Origin: G965279355 sp965279355
Lineage (GTDB): Bacteria > Pseudomonadota > Alphaproteobacteria > CACIAM-22H2
DNA length: 64,000 nt
Reading direction: 5' to 3'
Assembly: GCA_965279355.1 (NCBI GenBank)
Contig: OZ257155.1
Coordinates: forward strand, 1,116,001-1,180,000
Positions within the stretch are counted from its first letter, which is position 1. The number at the start of each line of letters is the position of its first letter. Below, piece by piece: positions 8,832 through 16,875 of this stretch. Made by a program: the position numbers and the translations under genes. The notes beneath the pieces were generated by a model. That model ran no database searches. It had not been told where the DNA came from and worked only from the letters and a program-made list of their open reading frames with translations.

Positions 8832-9763
8832 TACGACGACAGCTTGCCGTAGGAGTTGTCCATGAACTCCACATCGCGGCCGACCAGCAGTCCCATGATC
8901 CCCATGTGCATCCGGTCGGTGACGATCGCATCGTAGTTCGATACGAGGTCGAGCCCCCGCTTAATGAGACGCCGGCTGACCGGTCCCCAGAGGCAGTTGA
9001 GCCCAAGCAGACCGCTGCTGTTGGCATCATGCATGCGGCGCACGATGCCCAGGCGCACCAGATCCTCGCGCGGCACCGTATCAGCCCAGTCCATCGGGCG
9101 ATGGCCGTTCATCTTGCGCCCGGCGCTCTTCTCGTAATCCTTGCGCAGGAAATGCAGGGTACGCCGGTCGGATTCTCCCTGCCGCGGAGCCGCGATATGA
9201 CCGCTCAGGAAGTGCGCCATGTCCGGAACCAGATAGGACGGATTTCTGAAATACTCGGAAAACTGCTCCATGGAGCGCGTATCGCGCAGGCAGACATGCA
9301 GATCGGGATGGCTCGCGAAAATCCGCGCCGTGTCGCGCATGCGATCAATCGATTCGTAGTGTAGCGTCTGCGGCATCATCACGATGCGGTTGCGCGGAAA
9401 GGCAGCGATCACCGATTCGCGAAACTTCTGATGCAGCGGGTAAAGATCGCCGAAATTGCCGCCGCCCTGGAACAGGATCGTCGTCTCGGGCGTGATTCGC
9501 CGGCGCGCAATCGAACCGAAATCGTGCGCGGACCGGCGCAACGCGATTTCGTAACCAAGTTCGTGCAGAAACCGTCCGGCGCCGGCTTCGATGAGATGAT
9601 CGCCGACATTGCCGTAAATCGGGTAGTCGAGATACGCGACGGGACGGTCGCGCGGAATCAGCCGCGCAATCTGGCGGACACGTTCACGCAACTCGGAGAG
9701 CCTTCCCAACCGATCCTTACGTATGAACGAAGGATCGGCCGAAGGTGGCAAGGGACCATCCAT
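8783..9763 (-). CDS. Polysaccharide pyruvyl transferase family protein (ExoV-like)
   Basis: The 326-residue protein matches the polysaccharide pyruvyl transferase (PS_pyruv_trans) family, which adds ketal-linked pyruvate from phosphoenolpyruvate to exopolysaccharide sugars. The recognisable segments are YPIYGNVGDHLIEAGAGRFL near residue 45, ILFQGGGNFGDLYPLHQKFR, RIVMMPQTLHYES, CLRDTRSMEQF, and the C-terminal DRMHMGIMGLLVG followed by DNSYGKL. Length is usual for the family. It converges on the last glycosyltransferase gene with a 49-base overlap of the 3' ends. Pyruvylation would add negative charge to the polymer built by the neighbouring genes. Confidence 0.88.
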   Translation of the reverse strand: MDGPLPPSADPSFIRKDRLGRLSELRERVRQIARLIPRDRPVAYLDYPIYGNVGDHLIEAGAGRFLHELGYEIALRRSAHDFGSIARRRITPETTILFQGGGNFGDLYPLHQKFRESVIAAFPRNRIVMMPQTLHYESIDRMRDTARIFASHPDLHVCLRDTRSMEQFSEYFRNPSYLVPDMAHFLSGHIAAPRQGESDRRTLHFLRKDYEKSAGRKMNGHRPMDWADTVPREDLVRLGIVRRMHDANSSGLLGLNCLWGPVSRRLIKRGLDLVSNYDAIVTDRMHMGIMGLLVGRDVEFMDNSYGKLSSYYSTWLRDIPEVRFSS

Positions 9764-9928
9764 GACTTGGTATCTTGGGGAAGCCCGTCCGGATGCACCC
9801 GTGTCATAATCGTGATTTAGACCACTAGCGTGAAAAGAAAGCTACGGACGCACCGCCCACGCGGTGTCGGAGTTTGTCACCAGCATAATATCTTTCCACG
9901 GGATGGTGCTGCGGAGCGAGCCTCGCCG

Positions 9929-11215
9929 CTAACGCGACAAGTGAGCCGTCAGGCGCGACAACGCTTCAGGCACCCGCGTCGCGGCCGCGGCATCCGCCAG
10001 GACATCCGCTGAGATTGCACGCACCTTATGAGCGATCTGTGCGATCTCGAGCGTCTTACCGGGATCGCCTGGAATTTCGACACGCGTTTCGGCGTGTTGT
10101 GTCCCATCCTTCATCGTCACCGTGACCCGCGCCGGCCAGCGACGAGGATAATGGGAATCGAACTCAGCTGTTGCCTTCACCGTGACGCGCCTGGCCATCT
10201 CCAGCACGTCGGCCGGGAATGGCCCCACTCGCTCAATATCGAACAGCAGTTCCGGCATCAACGCGACGGCCGCAATCTGCAGTCCCTGGCTGGTCAAAGT
10301 CGAGAGGCGGTTCGTGGGATCGAGCGGACGGCTCAGCATGCCGATATACGCACCGGGCACCTCGACCTCGACCGTTGCGATCTCCTGCGGCGACAGCTTG
10401 TGACGCTCCAGCAGATCGCGAAACGCGACGACACCGGCCGCTGCCTGCCGCGCGGTGCAGAACGGCTTCATCGAGATGCTGTCGATCTCGGTGTGATCGA
10501 TCGCCGCCGAGAACACATCAGCGGCGTTCGGCGGCAAAAGCTGGCTCTCAAGCGCGGGGTCGGCAACCAGCCCTTCGGCCGCCGCCAGCGCCGCCTTCAG
10601 GCCGTCGGCCACCGCTTCGCCGAAAATGAACCAGCGGCCCGGCAGCGGCGGTCCCGGCTGACCGATGCGACCGACCGAGCGCACTAGCGCCAGACGCAGC
10701 GCCGTCGCCGTTCGGTCTGGCGATAGGCCGAGAAGGACCGAAGCCGTGGCTGCAGCGCCCATTGGCGCGGCCACCAGGGTCGGCCAGATGCCCTGCGCCA
10801 GCACCGCCGCGCCGCCGATCAGCCGCCCATGCCGCAGCAGGGTCGCATAGCCGGCGACCAAGCCACGCACCAGTGCCTCCGGCGGGGCGCCTCGCGCCGC
10901 CGTCACCGCCAACGCTACCGGCACGACCACCGAACTCGTGGTGATACAGGTTTCAAGATGGATGTCGTCGATTTCGGTCAGCCGGATCGTGCTGGCCGTC
11001 GCCGCGACGCCAGCCGCGTCCGGACGTCCCGATGTCGGATCAACCAGACGGCGGCTGGTGAGGCCGTAGACCCGCGCCAGCGCCTGCCCTTCCCTTGTCG
11101 CCGCCCCCGCATGCAGGGCCGCGACCGTATCGGCAAGATGCAGACCCAGACTGGCGACCGGCGCGCGCGCCGGATCGATCTCCGCGAGGCGGCCGGCCCA
11201 GACCTTAAGTGGCAT
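9929..11215 (-). CDS. MmgE/PrpD family protein
   Basis: The 428-residue protein belongs to the MmgE/PrpD family, whose best-known member is 2-methylcitrate dehydratase; other members include cis-aconitate decarboxylase and an iminodisuccinate epimerase. The N-terminal all-helical domain carries RIDP-like and DIHLETCITTSSVVVPVALA segments. The region near residue 250 (SISMKPFCTARQAAAGVVAF) corresponds to the conserved 'KxxPxCR' block of the family. The ATG at 11215 overlaps the end of the upstream M24-like gene by 11 bases (ATG inside GATGCCACTTAA), so translation is probably coupled. It is the last gene of a six-gene operon with an ABC importer and two M24-fold proteins. No methylcitrate cycle gene is nearby, so the substrate is likely a different hydroxy- or amino-acid intermediate. 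Confidence 0.85.
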   Translation of the reverse strand: MPLKVWAGRLAEIDPARAPVASLGLHLADTVAALHAGAATREGQALARVYGLTSRRLVDPTSGRPDAAGVAATASTIRLTEIDDIHLETCITTSSVVVPVALAVTAARGAPPEALVRGLVAGYATLLRHGRLIGGAAVLAQGIWPTLVAAPMGAAATASVLLGLSPDRTATALRLALVRSVGRIGQPGPPLPGRWFIFGEAVADGLKAALAAAEGLVADPALESQLLPPNAADVFSAAIDHTEIDSISMKPFCTARQAAAGVVAFRDLLERHKLSPQEIATVEVEVPGAYIGMLSRPLDPTNRLSTLTSQGLQIAAVALMPELLFDIERVGPFPADVLEMARRVTVKATAEFDSHYPRRWPARVTVTMKDGTQHAETRVEIPGDPGKTLEIAQIAHKVRAISADVLADAAAATRVPEALSRLTAHLSR

Positions 11216-12278
11216 CGTTGAAATTCGGCAAGATCAGCGGACTTGCCGCTTCGCCCGCCCGGCCGATCATGACGGGTGCCGCGATAAGGAAGCTGCGCCC
11301 CTCGCTCTTGAGCGTCGCCTGCACCGAGACGATCGAACCCGGCGCCGGCGTGATGCTGTCGTCCAGCTTCGTTGCCATGAACAGCTCAAGCTGCTGGATA
11401 CCGCGACAACCTTCGATCTGCCACGATGCGAAATCCTTGAAGCCGTCTGTCTTCGGCAAACCGGCAATGGCGGCGACAAAACGCTCGGTCATCGCCACCG
11501 TATCGCCGAGCAGCTTCGGATCGGCGCTCATCGTGCGGGTCATGCGCACCCAGGCGCCTTTGTAAGCGACGGACACGCGCACCGCGAACAGCTTGCCCAG
11601 CGTCGGCACGCCTTCGAGACGTACCAGACGATGGTCGCGCTCCAGATCCGGCGCCACCGCGATATAGACTTCTTCCGCACCGCCGCGACGCGCCTCGTTC
11701 TCGATCGGTGCCGACAATGTGCCGCCGTCCTTGGCCTCGACATTCGCGGCCCGCAGCGCACGTCGGGCGATCTCACCCGCTTTCGCATACATCGCAACTT
11801 CGGCCGGATCGGAGGTGCCGCGCGACTTTTCCATGATCGCGGTGCCGTCGACCAGCGACAGGCTGTTGCCGGCCGTGATGCCGGCCGTGATGACACCAGG
11901 AATCCTGTCGAGTTCTGGGATCGCCACAACGGCGTTCACCTTCATCTCCGCGATCCTGCGGCCGGCCTCGGGGCCGATTTTGGGAATGTTCACGACATCC
12001 TCAAGATAAGCATTCTTGCGAATCCACGAGTTCACGCGGTTCGACATGCCGGTGACCATGAACGGCTTGCCCGTCTTCGGGAGAATAATCAGCAGCTCGT
12101 TCCAGTACGGCACGAAGCCGGTGAACCACGATGCCCCCGCCGTGCGCGACGGATCGGTATAGATCGCCAGCGCATCGACCCCGGCGGCGGCCATCGCCGC
12201 CTGCCCGCGCTTGATGCGCGCATCCAGGGTTGCCTCGGGAAGCTCAGCCTTCGACCACGAAATCAGACCACGACGCAT
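11205..12278 (-). CDS. Degenerate M24-fold protein (creatinase/prolidase superfamily)
   Basis: The 357-residue protein has an N-terminal creatinase-like domain (DARIKRGQAAMAAAGVDALA) and a C-terminal pita-bread-like domain. The M24 metal ligands (Asp, Asp, His, Glu, Glu) are not visible. The usual 'D-x-G...D-x-T-RT' block reads LFAVRVSVAYKGAWVRMTRT, no GHG-type histidine motif appears, and the C-terminal Glu positions are lost in PGSIVSVQATLKSEGRS. It is therefore not a standard metallopeptidase. It lies 15 bases downstream of another M24-fold gene, suggesting a heteromeric pair, and overlaps the MmgE/PrpD gene by 11 bases. ACAGAGG precedes its ATG. Either a metal-independent C-N hydrolase related to creatinase, or an inactive partner subunit, is possible. 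Confidence 0.75.
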   Translation of the reverse strand: MRRGLISWSKAELPEATLDARIKRGQAAMAAAGVDALAIYTDPSRTAGASWFTGFVPYWNELLIILPKTGKPFMVTGMSNRVNSWIRKNAYLEDVVNIPKIGPEAGRRIAEMKVNAVVAIPELDRIPGVITAGITAGNSLSLVDGTAIMEKSRGTSDPAEVAMYAKAGEIARRALRAANVEAKDGGTLSAPIENEARRGGAEEVYIAVAPDLERDHRLVRLEGVPTLGKLFAVRVSVAYKGAWVRMTRTMSADPKLLGDTVAMTERFVAAIAGLPKTDGFKDFASWQIEGCRGIQQLELFMATKLDDSITPAPGSIVSVQATLKSEGRSFLIAAPVMIGRAGEAASPLILPNFNDAT

Positions 12279-12293
12279 GTTGATAGCCTCTGT

Positions 12294-13415
12294 TTACGCC
12301 GGGACTTCGAAGAGCTGCCGCGGCGTGCGACAGAGAACTTCAGCGCCGGTCTCCGTGACGATCAGGCAGTCGCCTAGCACGAGATAACCGACTTCCGGAT
12401 GATAGGTGTTGGGATGAATGATGATTGTCATGCCAGCCTCCAGCACGACATCGATCTCTTCCAGGATGTTCGGCTTGATGTCGGTGCAAAGCCCCAGCCC
12501 GTGCCCGCGCACGCGCGTGTACTTGCTGGTGACGTAGTCGCCCAGACCGTATTTGCGGAACACCTCGTTCTCTGCCATGGCGATCTGGCCTGCCGTGACG
12601 CCCGGCTTCACCATCTTGATCCCGGCTTCCATCGCCTCGAGATAGACATTGAACGCCTTCTTCTGCGTGTCCGTCGCCTTACCGATCACCAGGGTGCGAC
12701 AAATCTGCGCAAAGTAACCTTCGATGGCCGGAGTCAGCTCCGTCGTCACCATGTCGCCGACGGCAAGTTTGCGCTCGGACGGCGGCGCCATGCCGCGCAC
12801 GTCGACCCCGCCGGAGCCGATGATCATGAAATTGTCGGGCGCACCCTTGCTGCGCAGGAATGCCTCGACCTCGGCCACGATCTCGTACTGGGCACGACCC
12901 GGACGGGCGGCCTGCCGGAACACCGCATAGCCTTCATCGGCCAGCACGGCCGCGCGGCGGAACGCCGCCAACTCGGCCGGCATCTTGTTCATCATCAGCC
13001 GGTCGACCATCACCGTCCCGTCGTCCAGACGGAAACGGCGATCCTTTTCCGTCAGCCAGGCCGGCACCAAATGGCGCGGCGCCATGGCCAGCTTATGATT
13101 GGAGATTGGGTCGCACTGCTCGCCGACGGCGCGCGACACGTCGCGCACCAGCCGCACATCGACATCGACCGTCTCGCCTTCCGCGCGCTCGGCCTCCACC
13201 GGGCTGTCGAGATAAAGACGGCACTTGCCGTCGGCGGTGATCACCGCGGCGCCGCGGCCTTCCAGAATGCCGAAGCCGGAGGCATAGCGAAGATGGCCTT
13301 CCTGCCACGACGTCCCGTAAATCAGGACCGCCTCGAAGCCCTCTTCCTTCATCGACTGGAGAAGTCGGTCCTGCCGTGCTTTCGCCAGCGCATTCTTGCC
13401 GCTATCGACACCCAT
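12294..13415 (-). CDS. M24-family hydrolase lacking canonical metal ligands (creatinase-like)
   Basis: The 373-residue protein has the two-domain creatinase/aminopeptidase P architecture. Of the five M24 metal ligands only the His of GHGLGL is seen. The first Asp is replaced in VTTELTPAIEGYF, the second by Gln in FAQICRT, and the two Glu positions by IIIHPNTYHP and VLGDCLIVTETG. Creatinase, which splits a guanidino C-N bond without metal, shows a comparable loss, so a metal-free amide or guanidino hydrolase is likelier than a peptidase. AGGAG precedes the ATG at 13415. It lies nine bases after the ABC permease gene and 15 bases before a more degenerate M24 gene, all in one operon. Confidence 0.8.
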   Translation of the reverse strand: MGVDSGKNALAKARQDRLLQSMKEEGFEAVLIYGTSWQEGHLRYASGFGILEGRGAAVITADGKCRLYLDSPVEAERAEGETVDVDVRLVRDVSRAVGEQCDPISNHKLAMAPRHLVPAWLTEKDRRFRLDDGTVMVDRLMMNKMPAELAAFRRAAVLADEGYAVFRQAARPGRAQYEIVAEVEAFLRSKGAPDNFMIIGSGGVDVRGMAPPSERKLAVGDMVTTELTPAIEGYFAQICRTLVIGKATDTQKKAFNVYLEAMEAGIKMVKPGVTAGQIAMAENEVFRKYGLGDYVTSKYTRVRGHGLGLCTDIKPNILEEIDVVLEAGMTIIIHPNTYHPEVGYLVLGDCLIVTETGAEVLCRTPRQLFEVPA

Positions 13416-13424
13416 GCTGTGCTC

Positions 13425-14222
13425 CTATTCCTTCCACCGCGTGAAGCGCAGCTCCACGCGGCGCACGATTTCATTCAAAGCAACGGCCATGCAGGCCAAA
13501 GTCGCGATCAGCGCGAACAACGGCGCCGGATCGAACGTTTCCGCAAAGACCTGCGCAAAATACCCGATCCCGGAGATCGAGACGAATAATTCGGCGAGCA
13601 GCACGCCCAGCATCGTCATGGTCATCGACAGCCGCAGGCCGGCGAACACCGCCGTCACCATATGCGGGAACAAGATATAGCGGATGGTCTGCGCCTGACC
13701 GGCGCCCATGGATTGCGCGCTCCTCAGAAAAAGCTGGTTCACGCCCTGCATGCCGGCCACCGTATTGACGATGATCGGCAGCACGCCATGGCTGAACCCG
13801 AATGCGATCTTCGATGTCGGGCCGATGCCGAAGATCAGGATGAACAGCGGCAGCAGGATGACCTGAGGAATGGCGTAGATCAGCAGCACGATCGGCATCA
13901 TGCTGCGACGGCCGAAGTCCGTCAGGCCGATGGCGACACCGATCGCGATCCCGACCACCACCGACAGCCCGAAGGCGACCGATAGCTCATAGAGCGTGAT
14001 ACCGATGGCCGAGACGATCCGGGGATCGAAGAAAATGCGGGGGCCCAGCGCCACGAACACGTGGCTGGGCGGCGCGATCATCACCGGATCGGCGAAGACC
14101 CGCGCGTAGAACTCCCACAGCGCGACCAGCGCCAGCAGCAGCAACACGCGCCATAGTCCAACACTCAGGCCCTTGCGGCGCCGGGGCAAGGTGGCTGCGA
14201 TAGTGGCGGAGGACGTTACCAT
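13425..14222 (-). CDS. NitT/TauT-type ABC transporter permease (second permease)
   Basis: The protein of about 265 residues is a SsuC/TauC-type inner-membrane permease with about six helices and the cytoplasmic EAA loop visible as RSAQSMGAGQAQTIRYILFP. I chose the ATG at 14222, one base after the stop of the upstream permease gene; an ATG at 14231 would overlap that gene by eight bases. It ends nine bases before the M24-family gene, so transport and hydrolysis genes are translated together. With the neighbouring permease and ATPase it should form a heterodimeric importer. No periplasmic binding protein of this class is encoded nearby. Confidence 0.88.
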   Translation of the reverse strand: MVTSSATIAATLPRRRKGLSVGLWRVLLLLALVALWEFYARVFADPVMIAPPSHVFVALGPRIFFDPRIVSAIGITLYELSVAFGLSVVVGIAIGVAIGLTDFGRRSMMPIVLLIYAIPQVILLPLFILIFGIGPTSKIAFGFSHGVLPIIVNTVAGMQGVNQLFLRSAQSMGAGQAQTIRYILFPHMVTAVFAGLRLSMTMTMLGVLLAELFVSISGIGYFAQVFAETFDPAPLFALIATLACMAVALNEIVRRVELRFTRWKE

Positions 14223-14223
14223 C

Positions 14224-14985
14224 TCAGGCATGCCTTTCGCGCGACGGCGCTTCGACGGCCGACAGCACCATGTTGAGCATGAAGCTGAACAGCACCACGA
14301 AAACGATCCAGGCATAGAGACGTCCGGTCTCCATCAGTTCCGCCGAATGCGCCACAGCCTTGCCGACGCCGGCGGCGGACGAGATCGTCTCCCCGCCCAG
14401 CACGGACGCGATGCAGATAAAAAAACCGATCCGCATGCCCGTCAGTACCACCGGCAGCGCATAGGGCAGATAGACACGGCGGAACAGGATCCATCCCCGC
14501 GCGCCCATGGACCGTGCCGAGAGGACATAGTGCCTGTCGACCCGTGAGAACGCGGCAATCGCCGTCAGCACAATCGGGAAGAAGCTGTAGAGCGCACCGT
14601 AAGCGACCTTGGACGCCGGACCGATCCCAAAGAAAAAAATGAAGAGCGGAAAGAACAGTGTCAGCGGGATCGCGAAAGTCCCGGACAGGAGTGGCTCGAA
14701 CAGGCGCACCGCTCTTGGTGAACGCGATATCAGGAAGCCGATAATCAGGCCAGAGGTGGCCGAGATCGCGTAGGCCTGTCCGATGGTCACCAGAGTCACT
14801 TTGGCAGCCGACCAGAGTTGCCCGGAGAACACCAGGCGCTGCATCTCGGCCCAGACTTTGGGCAACGGCGGCAGGAACAGGCTCGATATCACCCCTGTGT
14901 CGGTCACGATGAACCACGCGCCCACCAGAGCGGCCAGAAAGCCGATCTGGATCATTCGCGCCAGCAGGGTTGAGGAATGCCGCAT
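14224..14985 (-). CDS. NitT/TauT-type ABC transporter permease (first permease)
   Basis: The 253-residue protein is a six-helix binding-protein-dependent permease of the SsuC/TauC family. The EAA loop reads SARSMGARGWILFRRVYLP, and GIGPASKVAYGALYSFFPIV is the typical preceding segment. Its ATG at 14985 shares one base with the TGA of the ATPase gene (TGATG), a sign of translational coupling. It pairs with the second permease, directly downstream, as a probable heterodimer. Systems of this type import taurine, alkanesulfonates, nitrate, thiamine precursors or aromatic carboxylates; the substrate here is unknown. Confidence 0.88.
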   Translation of the reverse strand: MRHSSTLLARMIQIGFLAALVGAWFIVTDTGVISSLFLPPLPKVWAEMQRLVFSGQLWSAAKVTLVTIGQAYAISATSGLIIGFLISRSPRAVRLFEPLLSGTFAIPLTLFFPLFIFFFGIGPASKVAYGALYSFFPIVLTAIAAFSRVDRHYVLSARSMGARGWILFRRVYLPYALPVVLTGMRIGFFICIASVLGGETISSAAGVGKAVAHSAELMETGRLYAWIVFVVLFSFMLNMVLSAVEAPSRERHA

Positions 14986-15821
14986 CAGGCGTCGCGGTTC
15001 TCGCGCATGGCCGCGACGGTCTGACGGATCTCGTCGCGCAGCAGCGCATAAAGTTCGCTGCGGATTTCGTTGAAGCGCGGCGCCAGCATGAAATCGGGCG
15101 AACGCGGATGCGGCTCCTCGACTGTCAGGGTCGCTTTGATGCGACCGGGCCTGGCCGTCATCACCACGATGCGATCGGCCAGGAAAACCGCTTCGGCCAG
15201 GCTGTGCGTCACGAACACGATGGTCTTGCCGGTCTTGGCCAGCAGGATCGACAGATCTTCGCCCAGCACCATGCGCGTCTGCTCATCAAGCGCGGCGAAG
15301 GGTTCGTCCATCAGGATGATCTGGGTGTCGAGGAAGATGCCGCGCGCGAGGTTGATGCGCTGCCGCATGCCGACGGACAGCTGGTTCGGAAAATGGTTGG
15401 CGAAGCCTTCCATGCCGACCGACTTCAGCGCCGCCATACCGCGATCCTGCCAGTCGGCGGTCCGCCCCTGGAATTCCGCCGCGACCCGGAAATTCTCGAG
15501 GATCGTGTACCAGGGCAGCAGCGTGCTTTCCTGAAACACAAAGGCGACATCGTTGGGCAGCGGGCCCGCAACCGTCCTGTCGCCGACCTTCACCGTCCCG
15601 CGGCTCTGGGGCAGCAGTCCGCCGATGATGTTCAGAAGCGTACTCTTGCCGCAGCCGGAGGGGCCCAGCAGGCATACGAACTCGCCCTTGCGGATATCGA
15701 CCGAGACATCGTCCAGCGCCAGGACGTCCTGGCTGCGGTTACGGCCTTCGAAAAGCTGCGTGACGTGATCCACCCGGATCGCAACCGGTGCCGTCGACGT
15801 GGCGTCCTTTACGCTATTCAA
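14985..15821 (-). CDS. NitT/TauT-type ABC transporter ATP-binding protein
   Basis: The 278-residue ATPase has Walker A LLGPSGCGKSTLLNIIGG (near residue 55), the signature region LSVGMRQRINLARG (a variant of LSGGQ), Walker B QIILMDEPFAALDEQTR and the switch His in IVFVTHSLAEAVFLADR, as in SsuB/TauB. The start is a TTG at 15821, with GGGGGA about eight bases upstream; no in-frame ATG fits. It is the first gene of the six-gene operon ATPase-permease-permease-M24-M24-MmgE/PrpD. The upstream 209 bases carry the promoter region and a GTCACCCCG/CGGGGTGAC hairpin. Confidence 0.92.
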   Translation of the reverse strand: MNSVKDATSTAPVAIRVDHVTQLFEGRNRSQDVLALDDVSVDIRKGEFVCLLGPSGCGKSTLLNIIGGLLPQSRGTVKVGDRTVAGPLPNDVAFVFQESTLLPWYTILENFRVAAEFQGRTADWQDRGMAALKSVGMEGFANHFPNQLSVGMRQRINLARGIFLDTQIILMDEPFAALDEQTRMVLGEDLSILLAKTGKTIVFVTHSLAEAVFLADRIVVMTARPGRIKATLTVEEPHPRSPDFMLAPRFNEIRSELYALLRDEIRQTVAAMRENRDA

Positions 15822-15983
15822 GCCGTCATCCCCCCAGACAGGCGCCTGTTCGCGGCGCCGCGATCCCTGCCGGTCTTATAGCAAAAAAGCCGCGCCCCGC
15901 CATTGATTGCGGATCACAACAATCTCATCCGGCAATAGGTAGAGGTGGCAGCGTCAAGCCGCCATCAAGGCGGCCAATTTCCC

Positions 15984-16010
15984 GTCACCCCGCACTTGAT
16001 ACGGGGTGAC
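15984..16010. repeat. Palindromic intergenic element (9-bp stem, 9-base loop)
   Basis: GTCACCCCG at 15984-15992 and CGGGGTGAC at 16002-16010 form a perfect nine-base-pair stem around CACTTGATA. It lies between the end of the CoA-transferase-fold operon and the start of the ABC operon, both leftward, so it may end transcription of the former. No T-tract follows. The GTCA...TGAC edges resemble the larger paired elements near 19.9 kb and 41.1 kb, so it may be a single unit of the same repeat class. Confidence 0.6.
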
Positions 16011-16030
16011 AGGAAAAGGAACGCTGAGGC

Positions 16031-16864
16031 CTAACCGACGGTCAGGCGGTAGTCCTTGAGGACCCGTGTACGGTCGACCTGGGTTCTTAGGATAAAAAGC
16101 TCGGTTTCCGACGGCGCCTTGGTTGCCGGCACGGTTTTTGGGACGATCAGTTCGCAGCCCGTGTTCCTGACGGCGTCCTCGACCGTGTAACCCGGATTGA
16201 TCGACCGCAGGCGCAGCCGCTTCGAGGTCTCCTCGAAGTCCATGACGCAGAGCGGCGTATAGACGAGCTGCGGGCCCTTCGATTCCTTGCGGCAGTATTT
16301 CCAGCGCGTGTCGCCGCCCTGCATGAAGCCGGGCGAGCTGATGAAATCCACCTTGTCGACCACGACCTTCGGATTGTGATGCCAGAGATAGAGATAGTAT
16401 TTGGTGATCGTCGCGGTCCACAGCGTGCCGACCGTGCCGGGTCCGCGCACCTTCATGTTCTCGTAGGGGCCGATGCCGATCATGTTGCAGTTGCCGTACT
16501 TGTCGACCTGCATGCCGCCATTGAAGCCGTAGCCCCAGGCTTTGCCGACCATGCCGAGATCGACCGTGTTCATCATCGTGTTGATGGCTTCGGACCCGGT
16601 AAAGGCGCGTGGGTCGGCGGAGCTCAACGGCAGATCGCTGAAAGTCGGATTGAGGCCGCCGCTGCCGCCGCAGAACCACCAGATGTTCGGGGCACAGGTC
16701 AGGATCGCCAGCCGGTTCGCCGCCATCGCCAGCACGGCGCCGGCACCGGCGCCGCCGATCGTGCCGTCATCGGCCTCGAGATTGCGCGCCATCTCGCAGA
16801 CCATGAGCTCGGCCATGGAATACTTGTCGGTTCCGGGATCGGCTTGCTTGGGGGTCGGTTTCAT
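16031..16864 (-). CDS. CoA-transferase family I beta-type subunit (IpdB-like), apparent loss of catalytic Glu
   Basis: The 277-residue protein has the beta-subunit fold of family I CoA-transferases and resembles the IpdB branch. In true transferases a Glu in a '(S)E(N)G' turn forms the CoA thioester. Here the matching region after APN (residues 58-73) reads IWWFCGGSGGLNP, with no Glu. Mycobacterial IpdAB, which also lacks that Glu, is known as a ring-opening hydrolase acting on a CoA thioester. The ATG at 16864 follows the alpha gene's stop by 11 bases and has TGAGG upstream; a longer reading from 17041 would run deep into the alpha gene. The glycine-rich middle (GYGFNGGMQVDKYGN) is conserved in the family. 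A ring-opening hydrolase or degenerate transferase is inferred. Confidence 0.82.
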   Translation of the reverse strand: MKPTPKQADPGTDKYSMAELMVCEMARNLEADDGTIGGAGAGAVLAMAANRLAILTCAPNIWWFCGGSGGLNPTFSDLPLSSADPRAFTGSEAINTMMNTVDLGMVGKAWGYGFNGGMQVDKYGNCNMIGIGPYENMKVRGPGTVGTLWTATITKYYLYLWHHNPKVVVDKVDFISSPGFMQGGDTRWKYCRKESKGPQLVYTPLCVMDFEETSKRLRLRSINPGYTVEDAVRNTGCELIVPKTVPATKAPSETELFILRTQVDRTRVLKDYRLTVG

Positions 16865-16875
16865 CGGATGCGACC

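Noticed and set aside
11205..13415. Ordinary Xaa-Pro peptidases
   Set aside because: The metal-ligand set needed for prolidase or aminopeptidase P activity is not present in either protein.
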